A stretch of 64,000 nt of DNA from an uncultured Pseudomonas sp. (GTDB taxonomy: Bacteria; Pseudomonadota; Gammaproteobacteria; Pseudomonadales; Pseudomonadaceae): contig NZ_CAMPHV010000025.1 in the NCBI RefSeq assembly GCF_946886105.1, positions 1 through 64,000 on the forward strand, given 5' to 3'. The position numbers and the translations under genes were made by a program. The notes under the pieces are model-generated. The model ran no database searches. It saw only the letters and a list, made by a program, of their open reading frames with translations, and was not told the origin of the DNA. Shown here piece after piece: positions 1-8,226 of this stretch; position 1 is the stretch's first letter, and every line of letters starts with the position of its first letter.

Positions 1-88
1 AAAATGCTCATTTACCGCTCGTAAACTCCGCTTTTTCGCCTGTTTTTGCCTTGCGTTGGCTGCCTTGCCTACGTTTTTCAACGGCCTG
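1..88 (-). repeat. Partial copy of a MITE-like nested palindromic repeat
   Basis: The reverse complement of bases 1-88 matches 7589-7676 with about ten differences in 88 positions. It begins with the same terminal sequence CAGGCCGTTG and has the same inner hairpin (TTTAC, 5-nt loop, GTAAA). The rest of this copy lies beyond the start of the window. It is intergenic, upstream of sodB. The second, complete copy lies inside the di-heme DUF1111 gene. Confidence 0.8.
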
Positions 89-333
89 ATAACCGGCGGC
101 GCAAGGCCTTGGGCAGCGGCTTTCCCACACAGTTGCTGCGTGGTTATGGCGCAGGGCCGATGCTATGATCGGCGGTCTGCGGCAAGGGAGTACAGTCTTC
201 CGCCGCTTGGCAAAACGTGCGAACGCTGTGCACCACCCTGCACAGCAAGTGTCACACGAGATGCGTGTCTGGCCGCCCGTGATCGGCCTTGCGCCCACCG
301 CACCTGACCTGATCCGACCTGAGGAGATTCACC
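89..333 (+). promoter_or_regulatory. sodB upstream region with candidate extended -10 promoter
   Basis: No gene is supported in this 245-base stretch. An extended -10 element, TGCTATGAT, lies at 161-169, and a strong ribosome binding site GAGGAG (321-326) sits seven bases before the sodB ATG. No good -35 hexamer stands at the right distance, as is common for extended -10 promoters. I saw no clear Fur box here. The promoter call is inference. Confidence 0.4.
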
Positions 334-915
334 ATGGCTTTCGAATTACCGCCGCTGCCGTATGAAAAAAACGCCCTTGAGCCGCACATTTCCGCCGAGA
401 CCCTGGAATACCACCACGACAAGCACCACAACACCTACGTGGTCAACCTGAACAACCTGGTCCCGGGCACCGAGTTCGAAGGCAAAACCCTGGAAGAGAT
501 CGTCAAGACCTCCTCCGGCGGCATCTTCAACAACGCCGCACAAGTCTGGAACCACACCTTCTATTGGAACTGCCTGAGCCCGAACGGCGGTGGCCAGCCG
601 ACTGGCGCCCTGGCCGACGCGATCAACGCGGCCTTCGGTTCCTTCGACAAGTTCAAAGAAGAATTCAGCAAAACCTCGATCGGCACCTTCGGTTCCGGCT
701 GGGGCTGGCTGGTGAAGAAGGCCGACGGCTCCCTGGCACTGGCCAGCACCATCGGCGCCGGCTGCCCGCTGACCAGCGGCGACACCCCGCTGCTGACCTG
801 CGACGTATGGGAACACGCTTACTACATCGACTACCGCAACCTGCGCCCGAAATACGTCGAGGCGTTCTGGAACCTGGTCAACTGGGACTTCGTGGCGAAA
901 AACTACGCCGCCTGA
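334..915 (+). CDS. sodB: Superoxide dismutase [Fe]
   Basis: Cytoplasmic iron superoxide dismutase that converts superoxide to hydrogen peroxide and oxygen. The protein has 193 residues, the usual length for SodB. All four metal ligands are visible: His27 in the HHDKHH stretch, His74 in VWNHTFYW, and Asp157 and His161 in DVWEHAYY. Gln70 just before VWNH is the position typical of the Fe rather than the Mn type. The start follows GAGGAG at good spacing. A strong terminator follows, so it is probably monocistronic. In Pseudomonas its neighbour is bifA, as here. Confidence 0.97.
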   Translation: MAFELPPLPYEKNALEPHISAETLEYHHDKHHNTYVVNLNNLVPGTEFEGKTLEEIVKTSSGGIFNNAAQVWNHTFYWNCLSPNGGGQPTGALADAINAAFGSFDKFKEEFSKTSIGTFGSGWGWLVKKADGSLALASTIGAGCPLTSGDTPLLTCDVWEHAYYIDYRNLRPKYVEAFWNLVNWDFVAKNYAA

Positions 916-934
916 TCCTTCTAGGTTGCAGCAC

Positions 935-962
935 AAAAACCCGGCCGCCGCGCCGGGTTTTT
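935..962 (+). terminator. Rho-independent terminator of sodB
   Basis: A GC-rich hairpin (CCCGGC, 6-nt loop, GCCGGG) is preceded by an A run and followed by TTTTT, 20 bases after the sodB stop codon. Confidence 0.9.
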
Positions 963-1315
963 GCATGGCGAGCCATGGCTTTCAACGCCAAACGGCGCCA
1001 ACCAGGATACATCTGCAATGGCTCGCGCCACCGGTCGATCGAACCCGATATCGCCCCTTCCTTACCCAACGGACAAAAAAACGCCGAACGGTGCTCATGT
1101 CTCGAACGATTCGCGCCGACATCCTCTCTGTCAGCTTACTCTGCGCATTGCTCCGTATTGTCCCGGGCAGCGCTTGGCCGCATAGTTCCGGGAACAGCCT
1201 CGAGCTGGGGAATGCGTTCGCCGTGCTTCGTGTTAATGGCCCTTTGACGGCAACCATAAGATTGCCAATACTCTGAACGGAACGACGCCTCCGGCAACGT
1301 ACAAGGAATCGCCAC
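963..1315 (+). other. Intergenic region upstream of bifA
   Basis: About 350 bases without a convincing gene. Short open frames exist but have no ribosome binding site and no recognisable protein. The stretch presumably carries the bifA promoter. The only element I can point to is the AAGGA at 1303-1307 ahead of the bifA start. Confidence 0.5.
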
Positions 1316-3379
1316 TTGAAGCTGGATCTGAAAAACAGCCTGTCTCTAAAGTTGCTGCGCGTGGTGTTGCTTTCGGCACTGGTCGTAGGTGTGGTACTGA
1401 GCTGCGCGCAGATCATCTTCGATGTGTACAAAACCCGCCAGGCCGTAGCCAACGATGCCCAGCGCATCCTCGGCATGTTCCGCGACCCCTCGACCCAGGC
1501 GGTGTACAGCCTGGACCGCGAAATGGGCATGCAAGTGATCGAAGGCCTGTTCCAGCACGAGTCGGTGCGCGTTGCCGCCATCGGCCACCCGAACGAGCCG
1601 ATGCTCGCGGAGAAATCCCGCGAACCGGTGCACATGGCCACGCGCTGGCTGACCGACCCGATCCTCGGCAAAGAACAGAACTTCACCACTGAGCTGGTCG
1701 GCCGCGGCCCTTACAGCGAATACTACGGCGACCTCAGCATCACCCTCGACACCGCCCAGTACGGCGCCAGCTTCGTCACCAACTCGGTGGTCATCTTCAT
1801 CTCCGGCGTGCTGCGCGCCTTGGCCATGGGCCTGGTGCTGTACCTGGTGTATCACTGGTTGCTGACCAAGCCGCTGTCGAAAATCATCGAGCACCTGAGC
1901 AATATCAACCCGGACCGGCCCAGCGAACACAAGCTGCCGATGCTCAGAGGCAACGAGAAGAACGAGCTGGGGCTATGGATCAACACCGCCAACCAGCTGC
2001 TCGCCTCTATCGAACGCAACACCCATTTGCGTCGCGAGGCGGAAAAAAGCCTGATGCGCATGGCCCAGTACGACTTCCTAACCGGCCTGCCGAACCGCCA
2101 GCAACTGCAACAACAGCTCGATCAGATCCTGCAGGACGCCAGCCGTCTGCAACGCAGAGTAGCGGTGCTCTGCGTCGGCCTGGACGACTTCAAAGGGATC
2201 AACGAACAATTCAGCTATCAGACCGGCGATCAGCTGTTGCTGGCCCTGTCCGACCGCCTGCGTAGCCACAGCGGCCGCCTCGGCGCGCTGGCCCGCCTGG
2301 GCGGCGATCAATTCGCCCTGATCCAGGCCAATATCGAGCAGCCCTACGAGGCCGCCGAACTCGCGCAAAGCGTTCTGGACGACCTCGATACGCCGTTTTT
2401 GCTCGATCAGCAGGAAGTCTATCTACGCGCCACCATCGGCATCACCCTGTTCCCGGAAGATGGCGACAGCACGGAAAAACTGCTGCAAAAATCCGAACAG
2501 ACCATGACCCTGGCGAAAAGCCGCTCGCGTAACCGCTACCAGTTCTATATCGCCAGCGTCGACAGCGAAATGCGCCGGCGCCGCGAACTGGAAAAAGACC
2601 TGCGCGAAGCCCTGGCGCTCAATCAGTTGCACCTGGTCTATCAACCGCAAGTGGATTACCAGGACCACCGTGTGGTCGGCGTCGAAGCGCTGTTGCGCTG
2701 GCAGCATCCGCAACACGGATTCGTGCCGCCGGACCTGTTCATCCCGCTGGCCGAGCAGAACGGCACCATCATCCCCATCGGCGAGTGGATTCTCGACCAG
2801 GCCTGCCGGCAACTGCGCGAATGGCTCGACCAGGGCTTCAGCGACCTGCGCATGGCGATCAACCTGTCGACCGTGCAGCTGCACCACGCCGAGCTGCCAC
2901 GGGTGGTCAACAACCTGATGCAGGTGTACCGCCTGCCGCCGCGCAGCCTGGAGTTGGAAGTCACCGAAACCGGCCTGATGGAAGACATCACCACCGCCGC
3001 CCAACACCTGCTCAGCCTGCGCCGCTCCGGCGCCTTGATCGCGATCGACGACTTCGGTACCGGCTATTCCTCGCTGAGCTACCTGAAGAGCCTGCCGCTG
3101 GACAAGATCAAGATCGACAAGAGCTTCGTCCAGGACCTGCTGGAAGACGAAGACGACGCCACCATCGTGCGCGCCATCATCCAACTGGGTAAGAGCCTGG
3201 GTATGCAGGTGATCGCCGAAGGGGTGGAAACCGCCGAGCAGGAGGCCTACATCATCGCCCAGGGCTGTAACGAGGGGCAGGGTTACTTCTACAGCAAACC
3301 GCTACCGGCGCGCGAACTGGCGATGTACCTCAAGCAGGCGCGCCGCCTCATCAGCAAGGCCAACCCGGCCACGCTTTAG
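1316..3379 (+). CDS. bifA: Cyclic-di-GMP phosphodiesterase BifA (degenerate GGDEF plus EAL)
   Basis: Inner-membrane c-di-GMP phosphodiesterase known to control biofilm and swarming in Pseudomonas. The protein has 687 residues. A transmembrane helix at about 11-36 is followed by a periplasmic loop, a second helix at about 155-183, a HAMP-like linker, a GGDEF domain and a C-terminal EAL domain. The GGDEF motif is GGDQF (329-333), the variant described for BifA. The EAL motif starts at residue 457 (EALLRW), so phosphodiesterase activity is expected. The start is TTG, chosen because AAGGA lies eight bases upstream. The position next to sodB matches P. aeruginosa. Confidence 0.93.
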   Translation: MKLDLKNSLSLKLLRVVLLSALVVGVVLSCAQIIFDVYKTRQAVANDAQRILGMFRDPSTQAVYSLDREMGMQVIEGLFQHESVRVAAIGHPNEPMLAEKSREPVHMATRWLTDPILGKEQNFTTELVGRGPYSEYYGDLSITLDTAQYGASFVTNSVVIFISGVLRALAMGLVLYLVYHWLLTKPLSKIIEHLSNINPDRPSEHKLPMLRGNEKNELGLWINTANQLLASIERNTHLRREAEKSLMRMAQYDFLTGLPNRQQLQQQLDQILQDASRLQRRVAVLCVGLDDFKGINEQFSYQTGDQLLLALSDRLRSHSGRLGALARLGGDQFALIQANIEQPYEAAELAQSVLDDLDTPFLLDQQEVYLRATIGITLFPEDGDSTEKLLQKSEQTMTLAKSRSRNRYQFYIASVDSEMRRRRELEKDLREALALNQLHLVYQPQVDYQDHRVVGVEALLRWQHPQHGFVPPDLFIPLAEQNGTIIPIGEWILDQACRQLREWLDQGFSDLRMAINLSTVQLHHAELPRVVNNLMQVYRLPPRSLELEVTETGLMEDITTAAQHLLSLRRSGALIAIDDFGTGYSSLSYLKSLPLDKIKIDKSFVQDLLEDEDDATIVRAIIQLGKSLGMQVIAEGVETAEQEAYIIAQGCNEGQGYFYSKPLPARELAMYLKQARRLISKANPATL

Positions 3380-3479
3380 CCAACCGCAGAAAAACCACCC
3401 GCATTGCCGACGCCTCGTTAAATGCTGGCTCGGCTGCGTTCTTGGCGGCCCGCGAGCAGGCCGTTGCGCTTCGCCCAAT

Positions 3480-4355
3480 TCACAGCGTCCGTACGCCCAA
3501 CTCCCAGGCGGTGAGCACGGCGCCTACCAGACAGGCCAAGGCGTAGCCTGCGGCCTCATAATAGAATCTGCGCGCCAGCTCCTCCTCCCCCACGTTCGAG
3601 AGAATGAACGGCTGCGACTCGCCCGGTTTGCTCAGGTGGTTCTGCGCCGGCAGCAGGCTGGCCTGACGATGCCGGTCCTCGGCTTCCAGCTTGGCGGCCA
3701 GGCGCACGCGGCTCCATTCCTTATCGTCCAACTGGCTATTGGCGTCGCTGTCGAAGCGTTGCAGCAAGCCGCAAAAATCGCGCTTCCACTCACGCACCAC
3801 GAGCGCTTGCGCGGCATCCGCGACATGGCTTTGACGGCCACCGCCGCTGGTGCGGAAATCGCCGATGGCATACAGCGGCTGACCGACATGCAGGCGCTCC
3901 TCGGTATAACGGTAACGACTGCCGCCGCTCAGCCAACCGAGAAAACCGCTTTTCGCCTGCCCCAACGGATGACGCAAACGGCCTTCCCAAACATCGCGTA
4001 CCACCACGCGAACCTCGGCGCCTCGCGGGTCGATCAAGCATTCGCCGGTGCCGTCGAGCAATGACAGCAAGGCTTCGCTGCATCCGCTCTCCACCTCACG
4101 CCAGTCGCCTTTTTCGCCGATGCTGCGTTCCTCGATCTTGAAGCGCCACCACAAACAGGGTTTGGCGCTCAGGGGGCCGCTCAACTGCTCGCCATCCGGC
4201 GCTTGCAGCACGCCATAGAGCTCGACGTAACCCTGCGCGGCCGAGCGGATCTTCGAGGTCGGCGTATCTTGCATATGCCGCGCCTGCGACCACCGCAACA
4301 GGCAAAAAACGCCGCCACCGAGACAAAGCATTACGCAGAACGCCAGGACGATCAT
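3480..4355 (-). CDS. GIDE-domain (E3 ligase-like) membrane protein
   Basis: A 291-residue protein with an N-terminal transmembrane helix (about 1-22), a soluble middle resembling the bacterial GIDE domain, and a C-terminal hydrophobic helix (about 268-285). It starts 16 bases after the lemA stop and is probably co-transcribed with it; pairing of LemA with a GIDE protein is common. Its biochemical role in bacteria is not established. A loop of the form DxDxNxxLDDxE, close to a calcium-binding EF-hand loop, lies in the C-terminal half. The family call rests on recognition of the overall sequence. Confidence 0.75.
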   Translation of the reverse strand: MIVLAFCVMLCLGGGVFCLLRWSQARHMQDTPTSKIRSAAQGYVELYGVLQAPDGEQLSGPLSAKPCLWWRFKIEERSIGEKGDWREVESGCSEALLSLLDGTGECLIDPRGAEVRVVVRDVWEGRLRHPLGQAKSGFLGWLSGGSRYRYTEERLHVGQPLYAIGDFRTSGGGRQSHVADAAQALVVREWKRDFCGLLQRFDSDANSQLDDKEWSRVRLAAKLEAEDRHRQASLLPAQNHLSKPGESQPFILSNVGEEELARRFYYEAAGYALACLVGAVLTAWELGVRTL

Positions 4356-4371
4356 CTGTCGCTCGGCCTGC

Positions 4372-4944
4372 TCAACCGAACAGCGATTTCAGGTCGACAT
4401 CGCGCTTTTCCGCGTCGCTGAATTGCAGCAATTCGGCTTCCTTGAAGGCGAAGAAGCGTGCGACCAGCACATCGGGAAACTGCTCGATGCGCACATTGTT
4501 GAGGTTGACCGCTTCGTTGTACAACTCGCGGCGGTCGGCGATACCGCTTTCCAGGCCGCTGATACGCTGTTGCAGGTGCTGGAAACTGTCGTTGGCTTTC
4601 AGCTCCGGGTAGTTCTCGGCCAGGGCAAACAATTGCCCCAGACCCAGGCGCAAACCGCTTTCGGCCTTGCCCAACGCGCTTACGTCATGCTGCTCGCGGG
4701 CGCTGGCCACGGCATTGCGCGCACTGATCACCCGTTCCAGGGTGGTGCGCTCGTGCTGCATGTATTGCTTGCAGGTTTCCACCAGTTTGGGCAACTCCTC
4801 ATGACGTTGCTTGAGCAGCACGTCGATATTCGACCAGGCCTTGCTCACCCCGTGCTTCAAACGCACCAGGCCGTTGTAGAGCGTCACCACGTAAGCGGCG
4901 AGCAGTAGCGAAATCACAAGAGTGGCGATACCGGTAAGACTCAT
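4372..4944 (-). CDS. lemA: LemA family protein
   Basis: A 190-residue LemA-type protein: one N-terminal membrane helix (about 3-24) followed by a mostly helical soluble domain, with the family-typical segments KHGVSKAWSNIDVLLKQRHE and FFAFKEAE near the C terminus. The start was set at the ATG that has GGAG eight bases upstream rather than at an upstream in-frame ATG. It is the first gene of a two-gene operon with the GIDE-like protein. Molecular function is not firmly known; the family is membrane-anchored. This is not the LemA/GacS sensor kinase. Confidence 0.88.
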   Translation of the reverse strand: MSLTGIATLVISLLLAAYVVTLYNGLVRLKHGVSKAWSNIDVLLKQRHEELPKLVETCKQYMQHERTTLERVISARNAVASAREQHDVSALGKAESGLRLGLGQLFALAENYPELKANDSFQHLQQRISGLESGIADRRELYNEAVNLNNVRIEQFPDVLVARFFAFKEAELLQFSDAEKRDVDLKSLFG

Positions 4945-5062
4945 CAGGGTGTCTCCAAAACGCTGAAGCCGAAGATAGTGGCATTCTAGCGGCATATCGA
5001 TGGGCGATCAGAGATCCGGTGCACGGCCTGCGCAAGGGGAATTTGCAACGACCCTTTGCACA

Positions 5063-5083
5063 AAATGCAAATCTTTCGCATTA
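5063..5083 (+). promoter_or_regulatory. Candidate Fur box upstream of icmP
   Basis: The sequence ATGCAAATCTTTCGCATTA is an imperfect inverted repeat resembling Pseudomonas Fur boxes (A/T-rich, with ATGC-type ends). It lies about 70 bases before the icmP start. icmP-type genes are reported as iron-responsive in Pseudomonas, which fits. No binding evidence can be derived from sequence alone. Confidence 0.5.
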
Positions 5084-5153
5084 TGCTTCAGCTTTTGCTG
5101 CGCAATCTCTGCGTACGAACCCGATCCCAACACCAACGCAAAGGACTTCTTCC

Positions 5154-6488
5154 ATGCTTCGTATGCCCCTGGCTTCCGCCAGTCTGCTCGCCATCGCCAT
5201 CAGCCTCGCCGGATGTGGCGAAGACCAGGCACCTGCCGCCACCAGCCAGACCGCAGCGCCTGCGACCAGCAGCGCCCCGGTCGCAACTGCGCAGTTCGAT
5301 GAAGCTGCCGCAAAAGCCGTGGTCGCTCACTACGCCGATGTCGCCCTGGCCGTGTTCAGCGACGCCGCCAGCACCGCCAAGAACCTGCAAGCCGCGGTCG
5401 ACGCCCTGCTCGCCACCCCGAACGACGACACCCTGAAAGCGGCCCGCGAAGCCTGGCTGGCGGCCCGTGTGCCTTACATGCAAAGCGAAGTGTTCCGCTT
5501 CGGTAACGCCGTGGTCGACGACTGGGAAGGCCAGCTGAATGCCTGGCCCCTGGACGAAGGCCTGATCGACTACGTCGCCGACGGCTACGAACACACCACC
5601 GGCGCGGCCGGCGCTACCGCCAACATCGTCGCCAACACCGAGATCCAGGTCGGCGAAGACAAACTCGACGTCAGCCAGCTGGACGGCGAAAAACTCGCCA
5701 GCCTGAACGAGCTGGGCGGCTCCGAAGCCAACGTCGCCACCGGCTACCACGCCATCGAATTCCTGCTCTGGGGCCAGGACCTGAACGGCACCAACCCCGG
5801 TGCCGGCCAACGCCCGGCCAGCGATTTCGTGGTTGGCGAAGGCTGCACCGGCGGTAACTGCGAACGCCGCCGCGACTACCTGAAAGCCGCCACCGCGCTG
5901 CTGGTCAGCGACCTCGACGAAATGGTCGCGCAGTGGCAGCCGAACGTGGCCGACAACTACCGCGCCAGCCTGCAAGCCGAAGCGGCCGAGAACGGCCTGC
6001 GCAAGATGCTGTTCGGCATGGGCAGCCTGTCCCTCGGCGAACTGGCCGGCGAGCGCATGAAAGTCGCGCTGGAGGCCAACTCCACCGAAGACGAGCACGA
6101 CTGCTTCAGCGACAACACCCACAACTCGCACTTCTACAACGCCAAAGGCGTTCGCAACGTCTACCTGGGCGAGTACAAGAAAGTCGACGGCACCGTCCTC
6201 AGCGGCCCGAGCCTGTCCGGCCTGGTGGCCAAGGTCGACCCGGCCGCAGACGAAGCGCTGAAGGCCGACCTGGCCGCCAGCGAAGCCAAGCTGCAAGCCC
6301 TGGTGGACAGCGCCGAGAAGAACGACCAGCACTTCGATCAGCTGATCGCCGCCGACAACACCGCGGGTCAGCAGATCGTCCGCGATGCCATCGCCGCACT
6401 GGTCAAGCAGACCGGTTCGATCGAACAGGCCGCAGGCAAACTGGGGATCAGCGACCTGAACCCGGACACCGCCGACCACACGTTCTGA
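5154..6488 (+). CDS. icmP: Imelysin-family lipoprotein (IcmP, insulin-cleaving metalloproteinase homologue)
   Basis: A 444-residue envelope lipoprotein of the imelysin (peptidase M75) family. The signal peptide ends in the lipobox LAGC with Cys21. The family GxHxxE motif is visible as GYHAIE (His199, Glu202). The start was set at the ATG following AAGGA, because this gives a proper lipoprotein signal; an upstream in-frame ATG would bury it. P. aeruginosa IcmP was described as an insulin-cleaving outer-membrane protein, and relatives (EfeO/EfeM) work in iron handling. It is followed by a terminator and three further envelope genes. Confidence 0.9.
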   Translation: MLRMPLASASLLAIAISLAGCGEDQAPAATSQTAAPATSSAPVATAQFDEAAAKAVVAHYADVALAVFSDAASTAKNLQAAVDALLATPNDDTLKAAREAWLAARVPYMQSEVFRFGNAVVDDWEGQLNAWPLDEGLIDYVADGYEHTTGAAGATANIVANTEIQVGEDKLDVSQLDGEKLASLNELGGSEANVATGYHAIEFLLWGQDLNGTNPGAGQRPASDFVVGEGCTGGNCERRRDYLKAATALLVSDLDEMVAQWQPNVADNYRASLQAEAAENGLRKMLFGMGSLSLGELAGERMKVALEANSTEDEHDCFSDNTHNSHFYNAKGVRNVYLGEYKKVDGTVLSGPSLSGLVAKVDPAADEALKADLAASEAKLQALVDSAEKNDQHFDQLIAADNTAGQQIVRDAIAALVKQTGSIEQAAGKLGISDLNPDTADHTF

Positions 6489-6507
6489 TAACACCCGTTA
6501 CACACCA

Positions 6508-6539
6508 GCCGATGCGTCTTGCGACGCATCGGCTTTTTT
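6508..6539 (+). terminator. Rho-independent terminator of icmP
   Basis: An 11-bp perfect stem (GCCGATGCGTC / GACGCATCGGC) with a 4-nt loop is followed by six T, 20 bases after the icmP stop. It separates icmP from the following three genes. Confidence 0.93.
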
Positions 6540-6576
6540 CTGCCTGCGACTATTTGCCCCCGGCTGGCCAGCCACG

Positions 6577-6600
6577 TAAATGCAAATCCGTCTTATTTAA
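6577..6600 (+). promoter_or_regulatory. Possible Fur-box-like site upstream of the di-heme gene
   Basis: The segment TAAATGCAAAT followed after five bases by TTATTTAA resembles the left half of the icmP Fur-box candidate and is A/T-rich with partial dyad symmetry. It lies about 50-70 bases before the DUF1111 gene, where a promoter is expected after the icmP terminator. Weaker than the icmP site. Confidence 0.3.
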
Positions 6601-6647
6601 ATCGACCCAGCCTGTTAAGATCGCCTCCCCTAATTCGTTCTCCGTGG

Positions 6648-8216
6648 ATGTTGTCGATGCCTGGCCCGCTCCACCGCCTGTTGCCGCTGAGCCTGATAGC
6701 GGCGTTGGCCGCCTGCGATCAAGCGCCGCAGTTCACCCGGGCCGAACCCGGCGAAGCCCTTTCCGGCGGTAGCGCCACCGTGTTCAAAGCCGACCGCAAC
6801 GCCTTCTCCCTGCCCTCGGCCAATCTCGCGCCTTCGCGCCGTCTGGATTTCAGCGTCGGCAACAGTTTTTTCCGCAATCCCTGGGTAATGGCGCCGGCGA
6901 CCACCACCGCGCGCGACGGCCTGGGCCCGCTGTTCAACACTAACGCCTGTCAGAACTGCCATATCAAGGACGGCCGCGGCCATCCGCCAGAGCCGGATGC
7001 GCTCAGCGCGGCGTCCATGCTGGTGCGTCTGTCGCTGCCCGCAGGCGATGAACACGCGGCGATCATCGAACGCCTCGGCGTAGTGCCGGAACCCACTTAT
7101 GGCGGGCAACTGCAGGACATGGCCAATCCCGGCGTCGCCCCCGAAGGCAAGGTGCGCGTCAGCTATAGCCCGCAGGTCGTGAAATTCGCCGACGGCTATA
7201 GCGTCAAACTGCGCCGACCGACCCTGGAGATCAGCCAGTTGGGCTATGGCGCGATGCACCCGGACACGCGTTTTTCCGCGCGCATAGCGCCGCCGATGAT
7301 CGGCCTGGGCCTGCTCGAAGCCATTCCCGAGTCGGCAATCCTGGCCAATGCCGACCCGGACGACAGCAACGCCGATGGCATATCCGGGCGCGCCAACCGC
7401 GTCTGGGACCACAGCCAGCAGCGCACTGTGCTCGGCCGCTTCGGTTGGAAAGCCGGGCAACCGACCCTCAACCAACAGAACGCCGAAGCCTTCGCCAATG
7501 ACATGGGCCTGACCAGCGCCCTGGTTCCCCAGGACAACTGCAGCGCCAGCCAGAGCGCCTGCCGGGCGGCGCCAAACGGTGGCGATAGCAGGCCGTTGGA
7601 AAACGTAGGCGAGGCAGCCGAGACAAGGCAAAAACAGGCGAGGAAGCGGAGTTTACGAGCTGTAAATGAGCATTCCGAGCCTGTTTTTAACGCAGTATCG
7701 GCAACGCAGGTAGTTTTACAACAGCCTGCCAGTGAGGTCAGCGACAACATCCTGGCAAGCATCCTGTTCTACACCCGCAACCTCGGCGTGCCGGCGCGCC
7801 GCGACGTCGACGAGCCACAGGTGATCGCCGGCAAGAACCTGTTCCATGCCGCCGGCTGCCAGGGCTGCCATACCCCGCAGTTCACCACCGCCGCCGATGC
7901 CGCCGAGCCGGAACTCGCCAACCAGAAAATCCGTCCTTATAGCGACCTGCTGTTGCACGACATGGGCGAAGCGCTGGCCGATAATCGCAGCGAATTTCTC
8001 GCCAATGGCCGCGAATGGCGCACCCCGCCTTTGTGGGGCCTGGGCCTGAGCGAAGCCGTCAACGGTCATACCCAACTGCTGCACGACGGCCGCGCACGCA
8101 ATCCGCTGGAAGCCATTCTCTGGCACGGCGGCGAGGCGGATGCGGCCAAGCAACGGGTACTGACTTTTTCCGCCGACGAGCGCGCTGCGCTCCTGGCCTT
8201 TCTGAATTCGCTGTAA
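6648..8216 (+). CDS. Di-heme DUF1111 (thiol oxidoreductase-like) lipoprotein carrying an in-frame repeat insertion
   Basis: A 522-residue c-type cytochrome-like lipoprotein. The signal peptide ends in the lipobox LAAC. Two heme-binding motifs are visible: CQNCH at 101-105 and CQGCH at 404-408. The family is annotated as DUF1111 or di-heme oxidoreductase and is often found beside imelysins; its reaction is not established. Residues about 314-361, between the two heme domains, are encoded by a repeat element (7589-7728) and look unlike the family. Without them the protein would be about 475 residues. The start could also be the ATG at 6657. It is the first gene of an operon with the next imelysin and DUF1513 genes. 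Confidence 0.85.
   Translation: MLSMPGPLHRLLPLSLIAALAACDQAPQFTRAEPGEALSGGSATVFKADRNAFSLPSANLAPSRRLDFSVGNSFFRNPWVMAPATTTARDGLGPLFNTNACQNCHIKDGRGHPPEPDALSAASMLVRLSLPAGDEHAAIIERLGVVPEPTYGGQLQDMANPGVAPEGKVRVSYSPQVVKFADGYSVKLRRPTLEISQLGYGAMHPDTRFSARIAPPMIGLGLLEAIPESAILANADPDDSNADGISGRANRVWDHSQQRTVLGRFGWKAGQPTLNQQNAEAFANDMGLTSALVPQDNCSASQSACRAAPNGGDSRPLENVGEAAETRQKQARKRSLRAVNEHSEPVFNAVSATQVVLQQPASEVSDNILASILFYTRNLGVPARRDVDEPQVIAGKNLFHAAGCQGCHTPQFTTAADAAEPELANQKIRPYSDLLLHDMGEALADNRSEFLANGREWRTPPLWGLGLSEAVNGHTQLLHDGRARNPLEAILWHGGEADAAKQRVLTFSADERAALLAFLNSL
7589..7728 (+). repeat. MITE-like nested palindromic element inside a coding sequence
   Basis: About 140 bp bounded by imperfect terminal inverted repeats (CAGGCCGTTG... 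and the reverse complement of ...CAACAGCCTG). Inside are a second inverted pair (AAAAACAGGC at 7630-7639, GCCTGTTTTT at 7679-7688) and a central hairpin (TTTAC/GTAAA, 7652-7666), so the whole element can fold into one long stem. Bases 7589-7676 match the partial copy at 1-88. The reading frame of the host gene stays open through it. No clear target duplication could be assigned. No transposase is encoded. Confidence 0.85.
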
Positions 8217-8226
8217 AGGAGACCGC

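Noticed and set aside
926..1276. Small open frames in the sodB-bifA gap
   Set aside because: They have no ribosome site, overlap each other in several frames and show no recognisable protein features.
4372..4944. LemA/GacS global sensor kinase, because of the name LemA
   Set aside because: This protein is a small membrane-anchored helical protein without kinase domains; the shared name is historical.
5088..6494. Long antisense frame over icmP
   Set aside because: The icmP frame has a lipobox and the imelysin motif. The antisense product has low-complexity Val/Gly/Ala composition and no known features.
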